Below, one piece after another: positions 44,094 through 52,084 of a stretch of DNA of 64,000 bases (position 1 is its first letter; each line of letters starts with the position of its first letter). The notes beneath the pieces are model-generated. The model worked only from the letters and a program-made list of their open reading frames with translations. It was not told the DNA's origin and did no database searches. Source of the stretch: Streptomyces sp. H39-S7. Its GTDB lineage: Bacteria > Actinomycetota > Actinomycetes > Streptomycetales > Streptomycetaceae. The stretch covers positions 62,001-126,000 of the forward strand of contig NZ_JAPVLU010000010.1 in assembly GCF_027158205.1 (NCBI RefSeq). Reading direction: 5' to 3'. Both the position numbers and the translations under genes were made by a program.

Positions 44094-44234
44094 CTAGATC
44101 GCCGGGCGGATGTAGATCCGCTGGCCGATGGCCGCGGCCTGCTGGACGATCTTGTTGACGGCGGCGGCGTCCACGACTGTGCTGTCCACAGCGGTGCCGT
44201 TCCGGTCGTCGAGTCGCATGATCTCGAAGCGCAT
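44094..44234 (-). CDS. Conserved 46-residue micro-protein
   Basis: A small protein starting MRFEIMRLDDRNG and ending RIYIRPAI. The ATG at 44234 is preceded by AAGGGAGAAG, a strong ribosome site. No membrane segment or cysteine; the sequence alternates strand-like and helix-like parts (VVDAAAVNKIVQQAAAIGQR). Codon use is typical of the chromosome. Function unknown. It is divergent from the NYN-domain gene, and both may share the A/T-richer control region 44270-44340. Confidence 0.8.
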   Translation of the reverse strand: MRFEIMRLDDRNGTAVDSTVVDAAAVNKIVQQAAAIGQRIYIRPAI

Positions 44235-44327
44235 GGTGCTTCTCCCTTCGTCGCACTGTCCATGAGTAGTCAACGAACCCCCTCGGTAAAACATTCCCTA
44301 CGCTAATGAAAACTTTTCCGAGCCTAA

Positions 44328-44341
44328 GTACTCGTGAGTAC
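44328..44341. promoter_or_regulatory. Short palindrome in the divergent control region of the NYN gene
   Basis: GTACTC (44328-44333) and GAGTAC (44336-44341) are reverse complements separated by GT, 17 bases before the NYN gene ATG. The adjoining 44285-44325 is the most A/T-rich stretch nearby. It could be an operator or a hairpin over the ribosome site; no regulator can be named. Confidence 0.3.
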
Positions 44342-44358
44342 GGGACAATGGCGGACCT

Positions 44359-45255
44359 ATGGACAACGACAACGCGCTGGCCGCCATGGCCGCCGGTATC
44401 GAGCGCACCAACGAGCTCCTCCAGCGGGTGCTGGCCGAAGTCGCCACCACTCCCGCCACCCACGCCGTGTTCGTGGACGCCGGCTACGTCTACGCCGCCG
44501 CGGGCCGCCTCGTCGCGGGCACCGAGGACCGGCAGACCTTCGACCTGGACGCCGAGGGCATCATCGAGGCGTTCATCGACAAGGCGCGCTCTCTCTTCCC
44601 GGACAGCCGACTGCTCCGCGTGTACTGGTACGACGGCGCCCGCCGCCGCATCCACACCCGCGAGCAGGAGCGCATCGCCGAGCTCCCCGACGTCAAGGTC
44701 CGGCTCGGCAACCTCAACGCCAGCCGCCAGCAGAAGGGCGTCGACTCCCTCATCCGCACCGACCTCGAATCGCTCGCCCGGCACCGCGCCATCAGCGACG
44801 CGGTCCTCATCGGCGGTGACGAGGACCTGGTCTCCGCCGTCGAGGCGGCCCAGGGGTACGGCGCGCGCGTCCACCTGTGGGGCATCGAGGCCACCGAAGG
44901 ACGCAACCAGGCGGACCCGCTGCTCTGGGAGGTCGACAGCCAGCGCGCCTTCGACCTGGAGTTCTGCAAGCCGTACGTGACCCGGCGCCCCGCACAGGAG
45001 TACGGCGACGGGCCGGTGCCCTCGCGGGTGGACGTGCACTTCGTGGGCGCCCGCATCGCCGGCCAGTGGCTCACCACCCGGGGCCGCGACACCCTCGCGG
45101 AACTGCTGCCCAGCCGGCCGTACCTGCCGCCGAACTACGACCAGGAACTGCTCGTCGAAGCCGAGGGCCTGCTCGGCATCTCGCTGCGCGGCCACGCCGA
45201 CCTGCGACGTGCGCTGCGCGACGGCTTCTGGGACCACCTCACCGCCCAGCTCTGA
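44359..45255 (+). CDS. NYN domain (PIN-like) putative ribonuclease
   Basis: A 298-residue protein. After 30 polar residues the NYN domain runs about 33-190, with acidic metal-site residues in VFVDAGYVY, GVDSLIRTDLESLA and LIGGDEDLVSAVEAA, then GARVHLWGIE. The C-terminal 90 residues (VDVHFVGARIAGQWLTTRGRDTLAELLPSRP...DFWDHL-type helices) resemble a small winged or OST-like RNA-binding module. RNA cleavage is expected from the fold. It is divergent from the 46-residue protein gene and convergent with the hydrolase. Confidence 0.88.
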   Translation: MDNDNALAAMAAGIERTNELLQRVLAEVATTPATHAVFVDAGYVYAAAGRLVAGTEDRQTFDLDAEGIIEAFIDKARSLFPDSRLLRVYWYDGARRRIHTREQERIAELPDVKVRLGNLNASRQQKGVDSLIRTDLESLARHRAISDAVLIGGDEDLVSAVEAAQGYGARVHLWGIEATEGRNQADPLLWEVDSQRAFDLEFCKPYVTRRPAQEYGDGPVPSRVDVHFVGARIAGQWLTTRGRDTLAELLPSRPYLPPNYDQELLVEAEGLLGISLRGHADLRRALRDGFWDHLTAQL

Positions 45256-45304
45256 CTCCTCACTCGCGACACGGCTCGGGCCGGCCGGCCCGCCGCGTCG
45301 GCGC

Positions 45305-46165
45305 TCACTCGTCCTGCGGGCTCCAGAAATCGATCAGTGCCTCGGCCGTCGCCTCCGGCTGCTCCACGTTCGGTGAGTGCTCGGCGCCCTTGACGACCAC
45401 CCGCCGCGCGCCCAGCCGCAGCGCCATGTCGTCCAGCCACTCCGGCGGCCACGCGTAGTCGACCGCGCCGGAGAGCACCAGGATGCGGATCGGTACGGCG
45501 GCCAGCTCGGCGACCCGGTCCGGCTCCCCGATCAGCTGCTTGCCGGTCGCGATCAGCTGCTCCGGGACATTGCCCATCCAGCGCCGGTACAGGAACTCCC
45601 CGACGGCGGGCGGCACGTCCGGCGCGTCGGCGTTCTCCGCGTCCATCGCGCGCATCGCCTGCCAGACCGCCTCCATCCCCAGGGAGGGCAGCGCCTCGAC
45701 GAGCATCCTCGTCCGCGCCTGCTGCTCGGCGTCGATGGCGGCAGGGCCGGAACTCATGATCGTCAGCGACGCCCACGACAGCTCCGGTGCGCCGATCGCG
45801 GCGGCCCGCACGATCAGCCCGCCCAGCGAATGGCCCAGCACGTGCACGGGTCCCGTACCGCCCAGCGCCTCGGTCTGTGCGAGGACGTCGGCGGCCAGTT
45901 CCTCCTGCGCGTACGCGCTCTCCTCGGCGGGTCCGCCCGACTCGTGCTGCCCTCTGCCGTCGACCGCGACCACCCGGTAGCCGGCCCGGGCCAGCGGGTC
46001 GAGCAGCGCGATGAAGTCCTCTTTGCTCCCGGTGAACCCGGGCACCAGCAGAGCGGTCCCCAGGACCGCCGTGCCCGCGTCCAGCACCGCGAACGTGCCC
46101 CTCGCGGTGTCGAGGCGGTACGCGCGGGCCCCTTCGGGCAGCTCGAGTGTCGGAGGTCGGCTCAT
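45305..46165 (-). CDS. Alpha/beta hydrolase
   Basis: A 286-residue enzyme, soluble, no signal. The nucleophile is in HVLGHSLGGLIVRAA, the acid in LSGAVDYAWPPEWLDD, and the histidine in KGAEHSPNVEQPE, the usual order of the fold. The oxyanion region reads LLVPGFTGSKEDF. The cap (about 130-200) is mostly helical. Substrate unknown: esterase, lactonase and dienelactone hydrolase functions are all possible. Confidence 0.92.
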   Translation of the reverse strand: MSRPPTLELPEGARAYRLDTARGTFAVLDAGTAVLGTALLVPGFTGSKEDFIALLDPLARAGYRVVAVDGRGQHESGGPAEESAYAQEELAADVLAQTEALGGTGPVHVLGHSLGGLIVRAAAIGAPELSWASLTIMSSGPAAIDAEQQARTRMLVEALPSLGMEAVWQAMRAMDAENADAPDVPPAVGEFLYRRWMGNVPEQLIATGKQLIGEPDRVAELAAVPIRILVLSGAVDYAWPPEWLDDMALRLGARRVVVKGAEHSPNVEQPEATAEALIDFWSPQDE

Positions 46166-46250
46166 GCCGAGAGATTACGTGACCCGTGTGTACGACAGGT
46201 TGCGGACAGCGACGGAATGCCGACGGAATGCCAACGGATTGCCGACAAAT

Positions 46251-46284
46251 ACCGACGCCCCCGGTAGAGACCGGGGGCGTCGGT
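46251..46284 (-). terminator. Terminator of the DEAD-box helicase gene
   Basis: Arms 46251-46265 and 46270-46284 are perfect 15-base reverse complements with a 4-base loop (AGAG). It lies 27 bases past the helicase stop at 46311. Just beyond it (46210-46245) is a short imperfect triplicate of CGACGGAATGC. Confidence 0.88.
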
Positions 46285-46310
46285 GTTGCTGCGGGTGTCC
46301 TGCGGACCGG

Positions 46311-48008
46311 TCAGCCGTCGGCCGGCTCGGCCTTCGCGGGACGGGTACGGCGACGGCGGCGGGCCGGCTTGGCCTCGTCGCCCTCGGCGGCGGGAGCTTC
46401 GGCCGGAGCGGCCTCGGCCACGGCCACCTGAGCGCCCTCGGCGGCCGGAGCCGCGGTGCGGGTACGGCGACGGCGGCGCGGGGCCGCCTTCGTCTCGCCC
46501 TCGGTTCCCGCGGGGGCCACGGCTTCGGTCACGGCCGCGTCGACCGCGACGGCGGTCTCGGCGGCAGCGGTCTCGGCCACGGCGGTCTCACCGGGGACGG
46601 CCTCGCCGGAACGGGTGCGGGTGCGCTGGCGCGGGGTGCGCGTCCGCGGCGGCCGCTCCTCGGTGACGGTCGCCGCGGCGGCGACGACGGGCTTGCGCCC
46701 TCCGCCCTTGCCGCGGCCACCGGTCTCGCCCAGGTCCTCGACGGTCTCCGCGCCGAGGCCGGCACGGGTCCGGTCGGCCCGGGGCAGTATGCCCTTCGTG
46801 CCGGCGGGGATGTTGAGGAGCTCGTAGAGGTGCGCGGAGGTGGAGTACGTCTCCTCCGGCTCGTCGAACGGCAGGTCCAGCGCCTTGTTGATGAGCTTCC
46901 AGCGCGGGATGTCGTCCCAGTCCACCAGCGTGATCGCGATACCGGTCCGGCCGGCGCGGCCGGTGCGGCCGACGCGGTGGAGGTACGTCTTCTCGTCCTC
47001 CGGCGACTGGTAGTTGATGACGTGCGTCACACCGTCGACGTCGATGCCGCGGGCGGCGACGTCGGTGCAGACCAGCACGTCCACCTTGCCGTTGCGGAAG
47101 GCGCGCAGGGCCTGCTCGCGGGCGCCCTGGCCCAGGTCGCCGTGGACCGCGCCGGAGGCGAAGCCGCGCTGGGCGAGCTGGTCGGCGATGTCGGCCGCGG
47201 TGCGCTTGGTGCGGCAGAAGATCATGGCGAGGCCACGGCCGTCGGCCTGCAGGATGCGGGAGACGAGCTCGGGCTTGTCCATGGAGTGCGCGCGGAAGAT
47301 GTGCTGCGTGATGTTCGCGACAGTCGCGCCCTCGTCGTCCGGCGAGGTGGCGCGGATGTGCGTGGGCTGCGACATGTAGCGACGGGCCAGATTGATGACC
47401 GCGCCCGGCATGGTGGCCGAGAACAGCATCGTCTGGCGCTTCGGCGGCAGCATCGCCATGATCCGCTCGACGTCGGGCAGGAAGCCCAGGTCGAGCATCT
47501 CGTCGGCCTCGTCCAGGACGAGGGCGCGGACCGACTTCAGGTTCAGCTTGCGCTGCCCCGCCAGGTCCAGCAGCCGGCCGGGGGTGCCGACGACGATGTC
47601 GACGCCCTTCTTCAGGGCCTCGACCTGCGGCTCGTAGGCGCGGCCGCCGTAGATGGCCAGGACGCGCACATTGCGCACCTTGCCGGCGGTCAGCAGGTCG
47701 TTGGTGACCTGCTGGCACAGCTCACGGGTGGGGACGACGATCAGGGCCTGCGGCCCGTCGGGGAGGTCCTCGGCCTTGGCGCGGCCCGCCTCGACGTCGG
47801 CGGCGACGGTGACGCGCTCCAGCAGCGGCAGGCCGAAGCCCAGCGTCTTGCCGGTGCCGGTCTTGGCCTGGCCGATGATGTCATTGCCCGCCAGGGCGAC
47901 CGGAAGGGTCATCTCCTGGATGGGGAACGGATTGATGATGCCGACAGCCTCAAGGGCTTCGGCGGTCTCGGAAAGGATTCCGAGGCTGCGGAAAGTCGTG
48001 GTGGTCAG
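46311..48008 (-). CDS. DEAD-box RNA helicase with basic repeat tail, non-standard start likely
   Basis: About 565 residues. The Q motif (FRSLGILSETAEALEAVGI...PIQEMTLP), motif I AKTGTGKT, II VLDEADEML, III SAT, and VI HRVGRTGRAG are intact, as in RhlE/CsdA-type RNA remodelling enzymes. The C-terminal 180 residues are Ala/Glu/Arg-rich with repeated blocks (RRRRRTRT-like three times), a probable RNA-binding tail. Family members start TTTTFRSLG-like; here those residues follow CTG at 48008 (ATC just before). GAGG is 8 bases from CTG and 5 from ATC. The nearest standard start is GTG 48038, without a ribosome site. Equivalent in position to Rv3211. Confidence 0.9.
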   Translation of the reverse strand: MTTTTFRSLGILSETAEALEAVGIINPFPIQEMTLPVALAGNDIIGQAKTGTGKTLGFGLPLLERVTVAADVEAGRAKAEDLPDGPQALIVVPTRELCQQVTNDLLTAGKVRNVRVLAIYGGRAYEPQVEALKKGVDIVVGTPGRLLDLAGQRKLNLKSVRALVLDEADEMLDLGFLPDVERIMAMLPPKRQTMLFSATMPGAVINLARRYMSQPTHIRATSPDDEGATVANITQHIFRAHSMDKPELVSRILQADGRGLAMIFCRTKRTAADIADQLAQRGFASGAVHGDLGQGAREQALRAFRNGKVDVLVCTDVAARGIDVDGVTHVINYQSPEDEKTYLHRVGRTGRAGRTGIAITLVDWDDIPRWKLINKALDLPFDEPEETYSTSAHLYELLNIPAGTKGILPRADRTRAGLGAETVEDLGETGGRGKGGGRKPVVAAAATVTEERPPRTRTPRQRTRTRSGEAVPGETAVAETAAAETAVAVDAAVTEAVAPAGTEGETKAAPRRRRRTRTAAPAAEGAQVAVAEAAPAEAPAAEGDEAKPARRRRRTRPAKAEPADG

Positions 48009-48038
48009 GATGCTTGCCTCTTCTGTGAGACGCGGCAC

Positions 48039-48376
48039 TGGGCTGTGAGGGGGGTCGAGCGTCCGCGTCCGGAAGAGAACGCCGGGCGCTGACCGCGCAG
48101 GTGTCCAGCCGTGAGTGGCTGTGAAGCGCGGGACCACTGCCCTCGCACATGCCGCGAGTGGGCCCCTCCTGCTGTCAGGAGGGCGGTCGGTGTAGGAGCC
48201 GATCGGGCCACCGACCGGGCATCCAGTTACTGCGTGCAGTGCACAGGAAATTGCCGAAAATCGGCGGGGTGCATTACCACTCTACCCCGGAATCACGCAG
48301 CTGCACCCGATCAATTGTTTCGAGTGGGACTACGGGGGTGGTCCGGCGGGACGCGGACTTGGCTATTGTGCGCAGC
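48039..48376. promoter_or_regulatory. Divergent control region with hairpins between helicase and ferritin-like genes
   Basis: A 338-base region with no gene I can support. On the helicase side it holds three hairpins: 48164-48170 with 48177-48183, 48184-48192 with 48209-48217 (9 perfect pairs), and 48253-48257 with 48261-48265. A long structured leader is common for cold-induced DEAD-box helicase genes. It must also hold the promoter of the ferritin-like gene, which I could not pick out with confidence. Confidence 0.45.
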
Positions 48377-49105
48377 ATGGAGACGCCTGACGAGACGACC
48401 GCACCTTCCACCGGAATCGCTGCCCTGGACTGGGCAGGAGCCTCCGCGGACCCGCACTACCGGGCCGCGGTGGTGGATCTGCTGGGAGCGCTGGCCTACG
48501 GCGAACTGGCCGCGTTCGAACGCCTCGCGGACGACGCGAAGCTCGCGCCGGAGCTTGAGGACAAAGCGCAACTGGCCGCCATGGCGGCGGCCGAATTCCA
48601 CCACTTCGAACGGCTGCGGGACCGGCTCTCCGAGATCGGCGCCTCCCCGAAGGAGGCGATGGAGCCCTTCGGCGCGGCGCTGGACGAGTTCCACCGGCAG
48701 ACCGCTCCGTCGGACTGGCTGGAGGGCCTGGTCAAGGCCTACGTCGGGGACTCGATCGCCTCGGACTTCTACCGCGAGGTCGCGGCACGGCTCGACACCG
48801 ACACCCGCACGCTCGTGCTGGCCGTGCTGGACGACACCGGCCACGCCAGCTTCGCCGTCGAGAAGGTCCGCGCCGCCATCGAGGCGGACCCGCGGGTCGG
48901 CGGCCGGCTCGCGCTGTGGGCGCGGCGGCTGATGGGCGAGGCGCTGTCGCAGGCGCAGCGCGTCGTCGCCGACCGTGACGCGCTGTCGACGATGCTCGTC
49001 GGGGGAGTGGCCGGCGGTTTCGACCTGGCGGAGGCGGGCCGGATGTTCACCCGGATCACCGAGGCGCACACCAAGCGGATGGCGGCACTGGGACTCGCCG
49101 CCTGA
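48377..49105 (+). CDS. Ferritin-like fold protein (MiaE-like family)
   Basis: A 242-residue helical protein. Four long helices carry carboxylate and histidine residues in the spacing of a di-iron site: YGELAAFERLADDA, AAMAAAEFHHFERLRDRL, ASDFYREVAARL and DDTGHASFAVEKV. This resembles the MiaE-related ferritin-like family found beside the helicase in actinobacteria (Rv3210c position). An oxidase or hydroxylase role is inferred from the fold. It starts at ATG 48377, divergent from the helicase. Confidence 0.87.
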   Translation: METPDETTAPSTGIAALDWAGASADPHYRAAVVDLLGALAYGELAAFERLADDAKLAPELEDKAQLAAMAAAEFHHFERLRDRLSEIGASPKEAMEPFGAALDEFHRQTAPSDWLEGLVKAYVGDSIASDFYREVAARLDTDTRTLVLAVLDDTGHASFAVEKVRAAIEADPRVGGRLALWARRLMGEALSQAQRVVADRDALSTMLVGGVAGGFDLAEAGRMFTRITEAHTKRMAALGLAA

Positions 49106-49140
49106 CGATCACTGGAGCTGCTGGAGCTGCCGGCTAGGCC

Positions 49141-49419
49141 TCAGGCTCGCCCCGCGACCGAGTGGCGGAGAAAGCGCCGGTCGTCCGCGGGGCGGATGAG
49201 CAGGCTGAGCAGCGCCGCGGCGACGAGCGCCGACGCGGGGAGCGTGAGGGCCGCGTGACCGCCGCCGAGGACGGCACGGGTGATCAGGCCCCCGACCAGG
49301 GCCGCGATCGGACCGGTGGCGAGGACGAGGGTGCGGGACGGGAAGCGTGTGGGCAAGAAGTGCGTGGCGGCGTAGGCGATGCCGAGACCGAGCGCGGCGA
49401 ATGCGACTGCTTCCCACAT
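49141..49419 (-). CDS. Small membrane protein, function unknown
   Basis: A 92-residue protein with three hydrophobic helices (WEAVAFAALGLGIAYAATHF, TLVLATGPIAALVGGLITRAVLG, LPASALVAAALLSLLI). The ATG at 49419 has GGAAGGA at good spacing. Position between the ferritin-like and DUF3107 genes recalls small membrane genes there in other streptomycetes. It is downstream of the DUF3107 terminator, so it probably has its own promoter. Confidence 0.8.
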   Translation of the reverse strand: MWEAVAFAALGLGIAYAATHFLPTRFPSRTLVLATGPIAALVGGLITRAVLGGGHAALTLPASALVAAALLSLLIRPADDRRFLRHSVAGRA

Positions 49420-49485
49420 GAACTGGGTCCTTCCCGAGGGGCCGACCGTGCATAACGGTCCTACCCATTCGGGGCGCCGGACAAA

Positions 49486-49525
49486 ACGGAGGGCCCGCAC
49501 CCGGTTTCGGGTGCGGGCCCTCCGT
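49486..49525 (-). terminator. Terminator of the DUF3107 gene
   Basis: Arms 49486-49503 and 49508-49525 form 18 perfect pairs around GTTT. On the minus strand the hairpin is followed by TTTT, giving a classical intrinsic terminator 6 bases after the DUF3107 stop. Confidence 0.9.
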
Positions 49526-49530
49526 CGTCG

Positions 49531-49761
49531 TCACATCGACGCGCCGAAGCCGACCTTCCGGCTGGCGGGCTGGCCGATCTCCACGTACGCGAGCCGGTCT
49601 GCGGGGATGAGGACCTTGTGGCCGTTCTCGTCGACCAGGCTCAGGAGCGTCGAGGTGCCGGAGACGGCGTCCGCGACGGCCTTCTCGACCTCCTCGGCCG
49701 ACTGCGCGCTCTCAATGCTGATCTCGCGCGGCGCGTGCTGCACGCCGATCTTGACCTCCAC
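49531..49761 (-). CDS. DUF3107 domain micro-protein
   Basis: A 76-residue protein starting at GTG 49761 after GGAGG. Sequence MEVKIGVQHAPREISIES and GHKVLIPADRLAYVEIGQ matches the actinobacterial DUF3107 family (Rv3208A/TB9.4), an ATP-synthase-epsilon-like small fold of unknown function. It lies between the TetR gene and an intrinsic terminator on the same strand, about 200 bases after TetR. Confidence 0.94.
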   Translation of the reverse strand: MEVKIGVQHAPREISIESAQSAEEVEKAVADAVSGTSTLLSLVDENGHKVLIPADRLAYVEIGQPASRKVGFGASM

Positions 49762-49965
49762 GGCTCTGTACCTCCAGGTCTGGCGGTGTGCGCGTCTTCG
49801 CGCCGTACGCAGGAAACACTAGCCGGGCTCGGAGGTGCCGAATCCGAAGATGGGGAACGCCGGTAGCGAACAGCGACGGGGAATAACCGGCGGTGGCCGT
49901 CCACGACGGCCGCCAGCGCGGGCCGACGGCCGTCGATCAGGGCCGTCGACGCGCGCCGGCGGCCG
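49762..49965. repeat. Intergenic GGCCGTC-rich repeat patch after the TetR gene
   Basis: Between the TetR stop and the DUF3107 start the heptamer GGCCGTC or its complement recurs at least six times from 49891 to 49985, running into the TetR 3' end. Neighbouring copies in opposite orientation can pair (around 49891-49913), so the patch may act as a terminator or processing site for TetR mRNA. The rest holds the DUF3107 promoter, not identified. Confidence 0.4.
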
Positions 49966-50607
49966 TCAGTGGTGGCCGTCCGTGCCGTGCAGCGGGAAGC
50001 CGGCGATACCGCGCCAGGCCAGCGAGGTGAGCAGGTTGACGGCGGTGTCCCGCGGGATCTCGCTCTTGCTGGAGAGCCAGTAGCGGGCCACGACCTGGGA
50101 GACGCCACCGAGGCCGACGGCCAGCAGCATCGACTGCTCGCGGGGCAGCCCGGTGTCCTCCGCGATGACCTCGCAGATCGCCTCGGCGCACTCCAGCGAG
50201 ACCTTGTCGACGCGCTCACGTACCGCGGGCTCGTTCGTCAGGTCCGACTCGAAGACCAGCCGGAAGGCGCCGCCCTCGTTCTCCACGTACGCGAAATAGG
50301 CGTCCATGGTCGCCTCGACGCGCAGTTTGTTGTCGGAGGTGGAGGCCAGCGCGGTACGCACCGCTTGCAGCAGTGACTCGCAGTGCTGGTCGAGCAGCGC
50401 CAGATACAGCTCCAGTTTGCCTGGGAAGTGCTGGTACAGGACCGGCTTGCTGACGCCGGCCCGCTCGGCGATGTCGTCCATCGCGGCGGCGTGGTAACCC
50501 TGGGCGACGAACACTTCCTGGGCCGCGCCCAGGAGTTGTTCGCGCCGGGCCCGGCGGGGCAGGCGGGTGCCGCGCGGGCGTGCCTGAGTCTGCTCGATGG
50601 CTGTCAC
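49966..50607 (-). CDS. TetR family transcriptional regulator
   Basis: A 213-residue regulator starting at GTG 50607 behind GGGAGG. The N-terminal HTH (about 15-65) reads REQLLGAAQEVFVAQGYHAAAMDDIAERAGVSKPVLYQHFPGK, standard for the family. The ligand domain has SLECAEAICEVIAEDTG and the conserved ARYWLSSKSEIPRDTAVNLLTSLAWRGIAGFPLH end. Position next to DUF3107 matches Rv3208. The target is unknown; TAC-N6-GTA about 45 bases upstream of its own start (around 50650) is a possible weak self-operator. Confidence 0.93.
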   Translation of the reverse strand: MTAIEQTQARPRGTRLPRRARREQLLGAAQEVFVAQGYHAAAMDDIAERAGVSKPVLYQHFPGKLELYLALLDQHCESLLQAVRTALASTSDNKLRVEATMDAYFAYVENEGGAFRLVFESDLTNEPAVRERVDKVSLECAEAICEVIAEDTGLPREQSMLLAVGLGGVSQVVARYWLSSKSEIPRDTAVNLLTSLAWRGIAGFPLHGTDGHH

Positions 50608-50709
50608 GCCGCCTCCCAATCTGTTGAAGGAACACTGCGGGTGCCATCGTACTTTTCGGTAACGGGGCTGTGCGCGGTGCGAGAGCACATTCTCACTACC
50701 TGGGACCCC

Positions 50710-50946
50710 TCAGCGATAGTCCTCCTCGTCCAGTTCGACGACACGGCGCTGTTCCGCCACGTCCACGGGATCGGCGGACGCGACCGGCGCATCGGAATCG
50801 TTTCCGGCCGGGGAGTCGTGCCGGGGGACCACTTCGGTGTGCTGTTCCGCGGCGTCGGCCTCAGGGATTTCGATGTCCATCTCGACGGCCGGGTCGTCCG
50901 CGGCGGTCTCGAATTCATCCTCGGAAATCTGGATTTCGTCGGACAC
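50710..50946 (-). CDS. Highly acidic 78-residue protein, function unknown
   Basis: Starts at GTG 50946 with AAGGGAG 6 bases upstream. About a third of the residues are Asp or Glu (SEDEFETAADDPAVEMDIEIPEADAAEQ, ending VVELDEEDYR) with few basic residues, so the calculated charge is strongly negative. No membrane segment or cysteine; likely intrinsically disordered. It lies between the TetR gene and the divergent hydrolase gene. Third-position GC is high, consistent with a real gene. It could be a DNA-mimic, an anti-regulator or a chaperone-like tail, but nothing proves any of these. Confidence 0.72.
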   Translation of the reverse strand: MSDEIQISEDEFETAADDPAVEMDIEIPEADAAEQHTEVVPRHDSPAGNDSDAPVASADPVDVAEQRRVVELDEEDYR

Positions 50947-51051
50947 GGTGACTCCCTTCCTCACTGTCGAGCGTAGGAGAGGGCGATGCCGAGCGCAGCC
51001 TGTGAGGGCGAACACGCGAGCGCACGCGTGATCGTCTCGTAACATTGCCCC

Positions 51052-52014
51052 ATGCCCTCGACGGAGTCTCCCCACGCTGCGATCGCTCCCGCAGCCGTCC
51101 CCCCACAGGGGCCGCGGCTCGGACCAGGGGAAACGCAGCGAAACGTGAGTCTGCCCGGTCTTTCTCTGGTGGTCCGCGAGCGGACCTCGGAGCGCGCCGG
51201 ACTCGAACCGGCCGTTCTGGTGCACGGACTGGGCGGTTCGTCGCAGAACTGGACACAACTGATGGACCGGCTGGCCGACCGGCTCGACAGCCAGGCACCG
51301 GATCTGCCCGGCTTCGGCTTCTCTCCGCCGCCCGACGACGGCGACTACACGATCGCCGGGCACTCCCGGGCGGTGGTCCGGCTGATCGAGTCGGGCGGCC
51401 GGGGTCCGGTCCACCTGTTCGGGAACTCGCTGGGCGGCGCGGTGGCGACGAAGGTCGCGGCGGCCCGTCCCGACCTGGTCAGGACGTTGACGCTGGTCTC
51501 GCCGGCGCTGCCGGAGCTTCCGCCGCAGCGCACCGCGTGGCCGACGGCGTTCGTCTCGATGCCGGGAATCCCGGCGCTCTACCTGCGGGCGACCAGGGGC
51601 TGGGCGGCCGACCGGCGGACCCAGGAACTGCTCGCGCTCTGTTACGGCGACCCCTCCTCGGTCGGCGACCGTGCGCGGTCGGAGGCGGTCGAGGAGTACG
51701 AACGGCGCATCGCGCTGCCGTATTTCTGGGACGCGATGGTGCGCTCGACACGGGGCATCGTCAACGCGTACACCTTGGGCGGACAGCACTCGCTGTGGCG
51801 GCAGGCGGAGCGAGTACTGGCCCCGACGCTGCTGGTCTACGGCGGGCGCGACAAACTGGTCTCCTTCCGGATGGCGCGGAAGGCCTCCCAGGCGTTCCGC
51901 GACTCGCGGCTGGTGACGCTGCCCGACAGCGGGCACGTCGCGATGATGGAGCACCCTGACGTGGTGGCACGGGCCTTCCGGGACCTGCTGGCACAGACGG
52001 ACGGCGGGAAATGA
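51052..52014 (+). CDS. Alpha/beta hydrolase
   Basis: A 320-residue enzyme. Oxyanion segment VLVHGLGGSSQNW, nucleophile HLFGNSLGGAVATK, acid in VYGGRDKLVSFRMA, histidine in LPDSGHVAMMEHPDVV: a complete triad. The first 45 residues are Pro-rich. Close in pattern to epoxide hydrolase or lipase-like members beside the DUF3152 gene. The reaction is unknown. It is followed after 70 bases by the DUF3152 gene on the same strand. Confidence 0.92.
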   Translation: MPSTESPHAAIAPAAVPPQGPRLGPGETQRNVSLPGLSLVVRERTSERAGLEPAVLVHGLGGSSQNWTQLMDRLADRLDSQAPDLPGFGFSPPPDDGDYTIAGHSRAVVRLIESGGRGPVHLFGNSLGGAVATKVAAARPDLVRTLTLVSPALPELPPQRTAWPTAFVSMPGIPALYLRATRGWAADRRTQELLALCYGDPSSVGDRARSEAVEEYERRIALPYFWDAMVRSTRGIVNAYTLGGQHSLWRQAERVLAPTLLVYGGRDKLVSFRMARKASQAFRDSRLVTLPDSGHVAMMEHPDVVARAFRDLLAQTDGGK

Positions 52015-52084
52015 ACGACAGGGCGGGCGGGCGCGTAATGAAGGACAAGACGAGCGCTGCGACGAGCAGGAGCTGATTCAGGGC

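Noticed and set aside
50640-50665. Autoregulatory operator of the TetR gene (TAC-N6-GTA near 50650)
   Set aside because: The arms are only three bases; such matches are common by chance. It is noted within the gene entry only.
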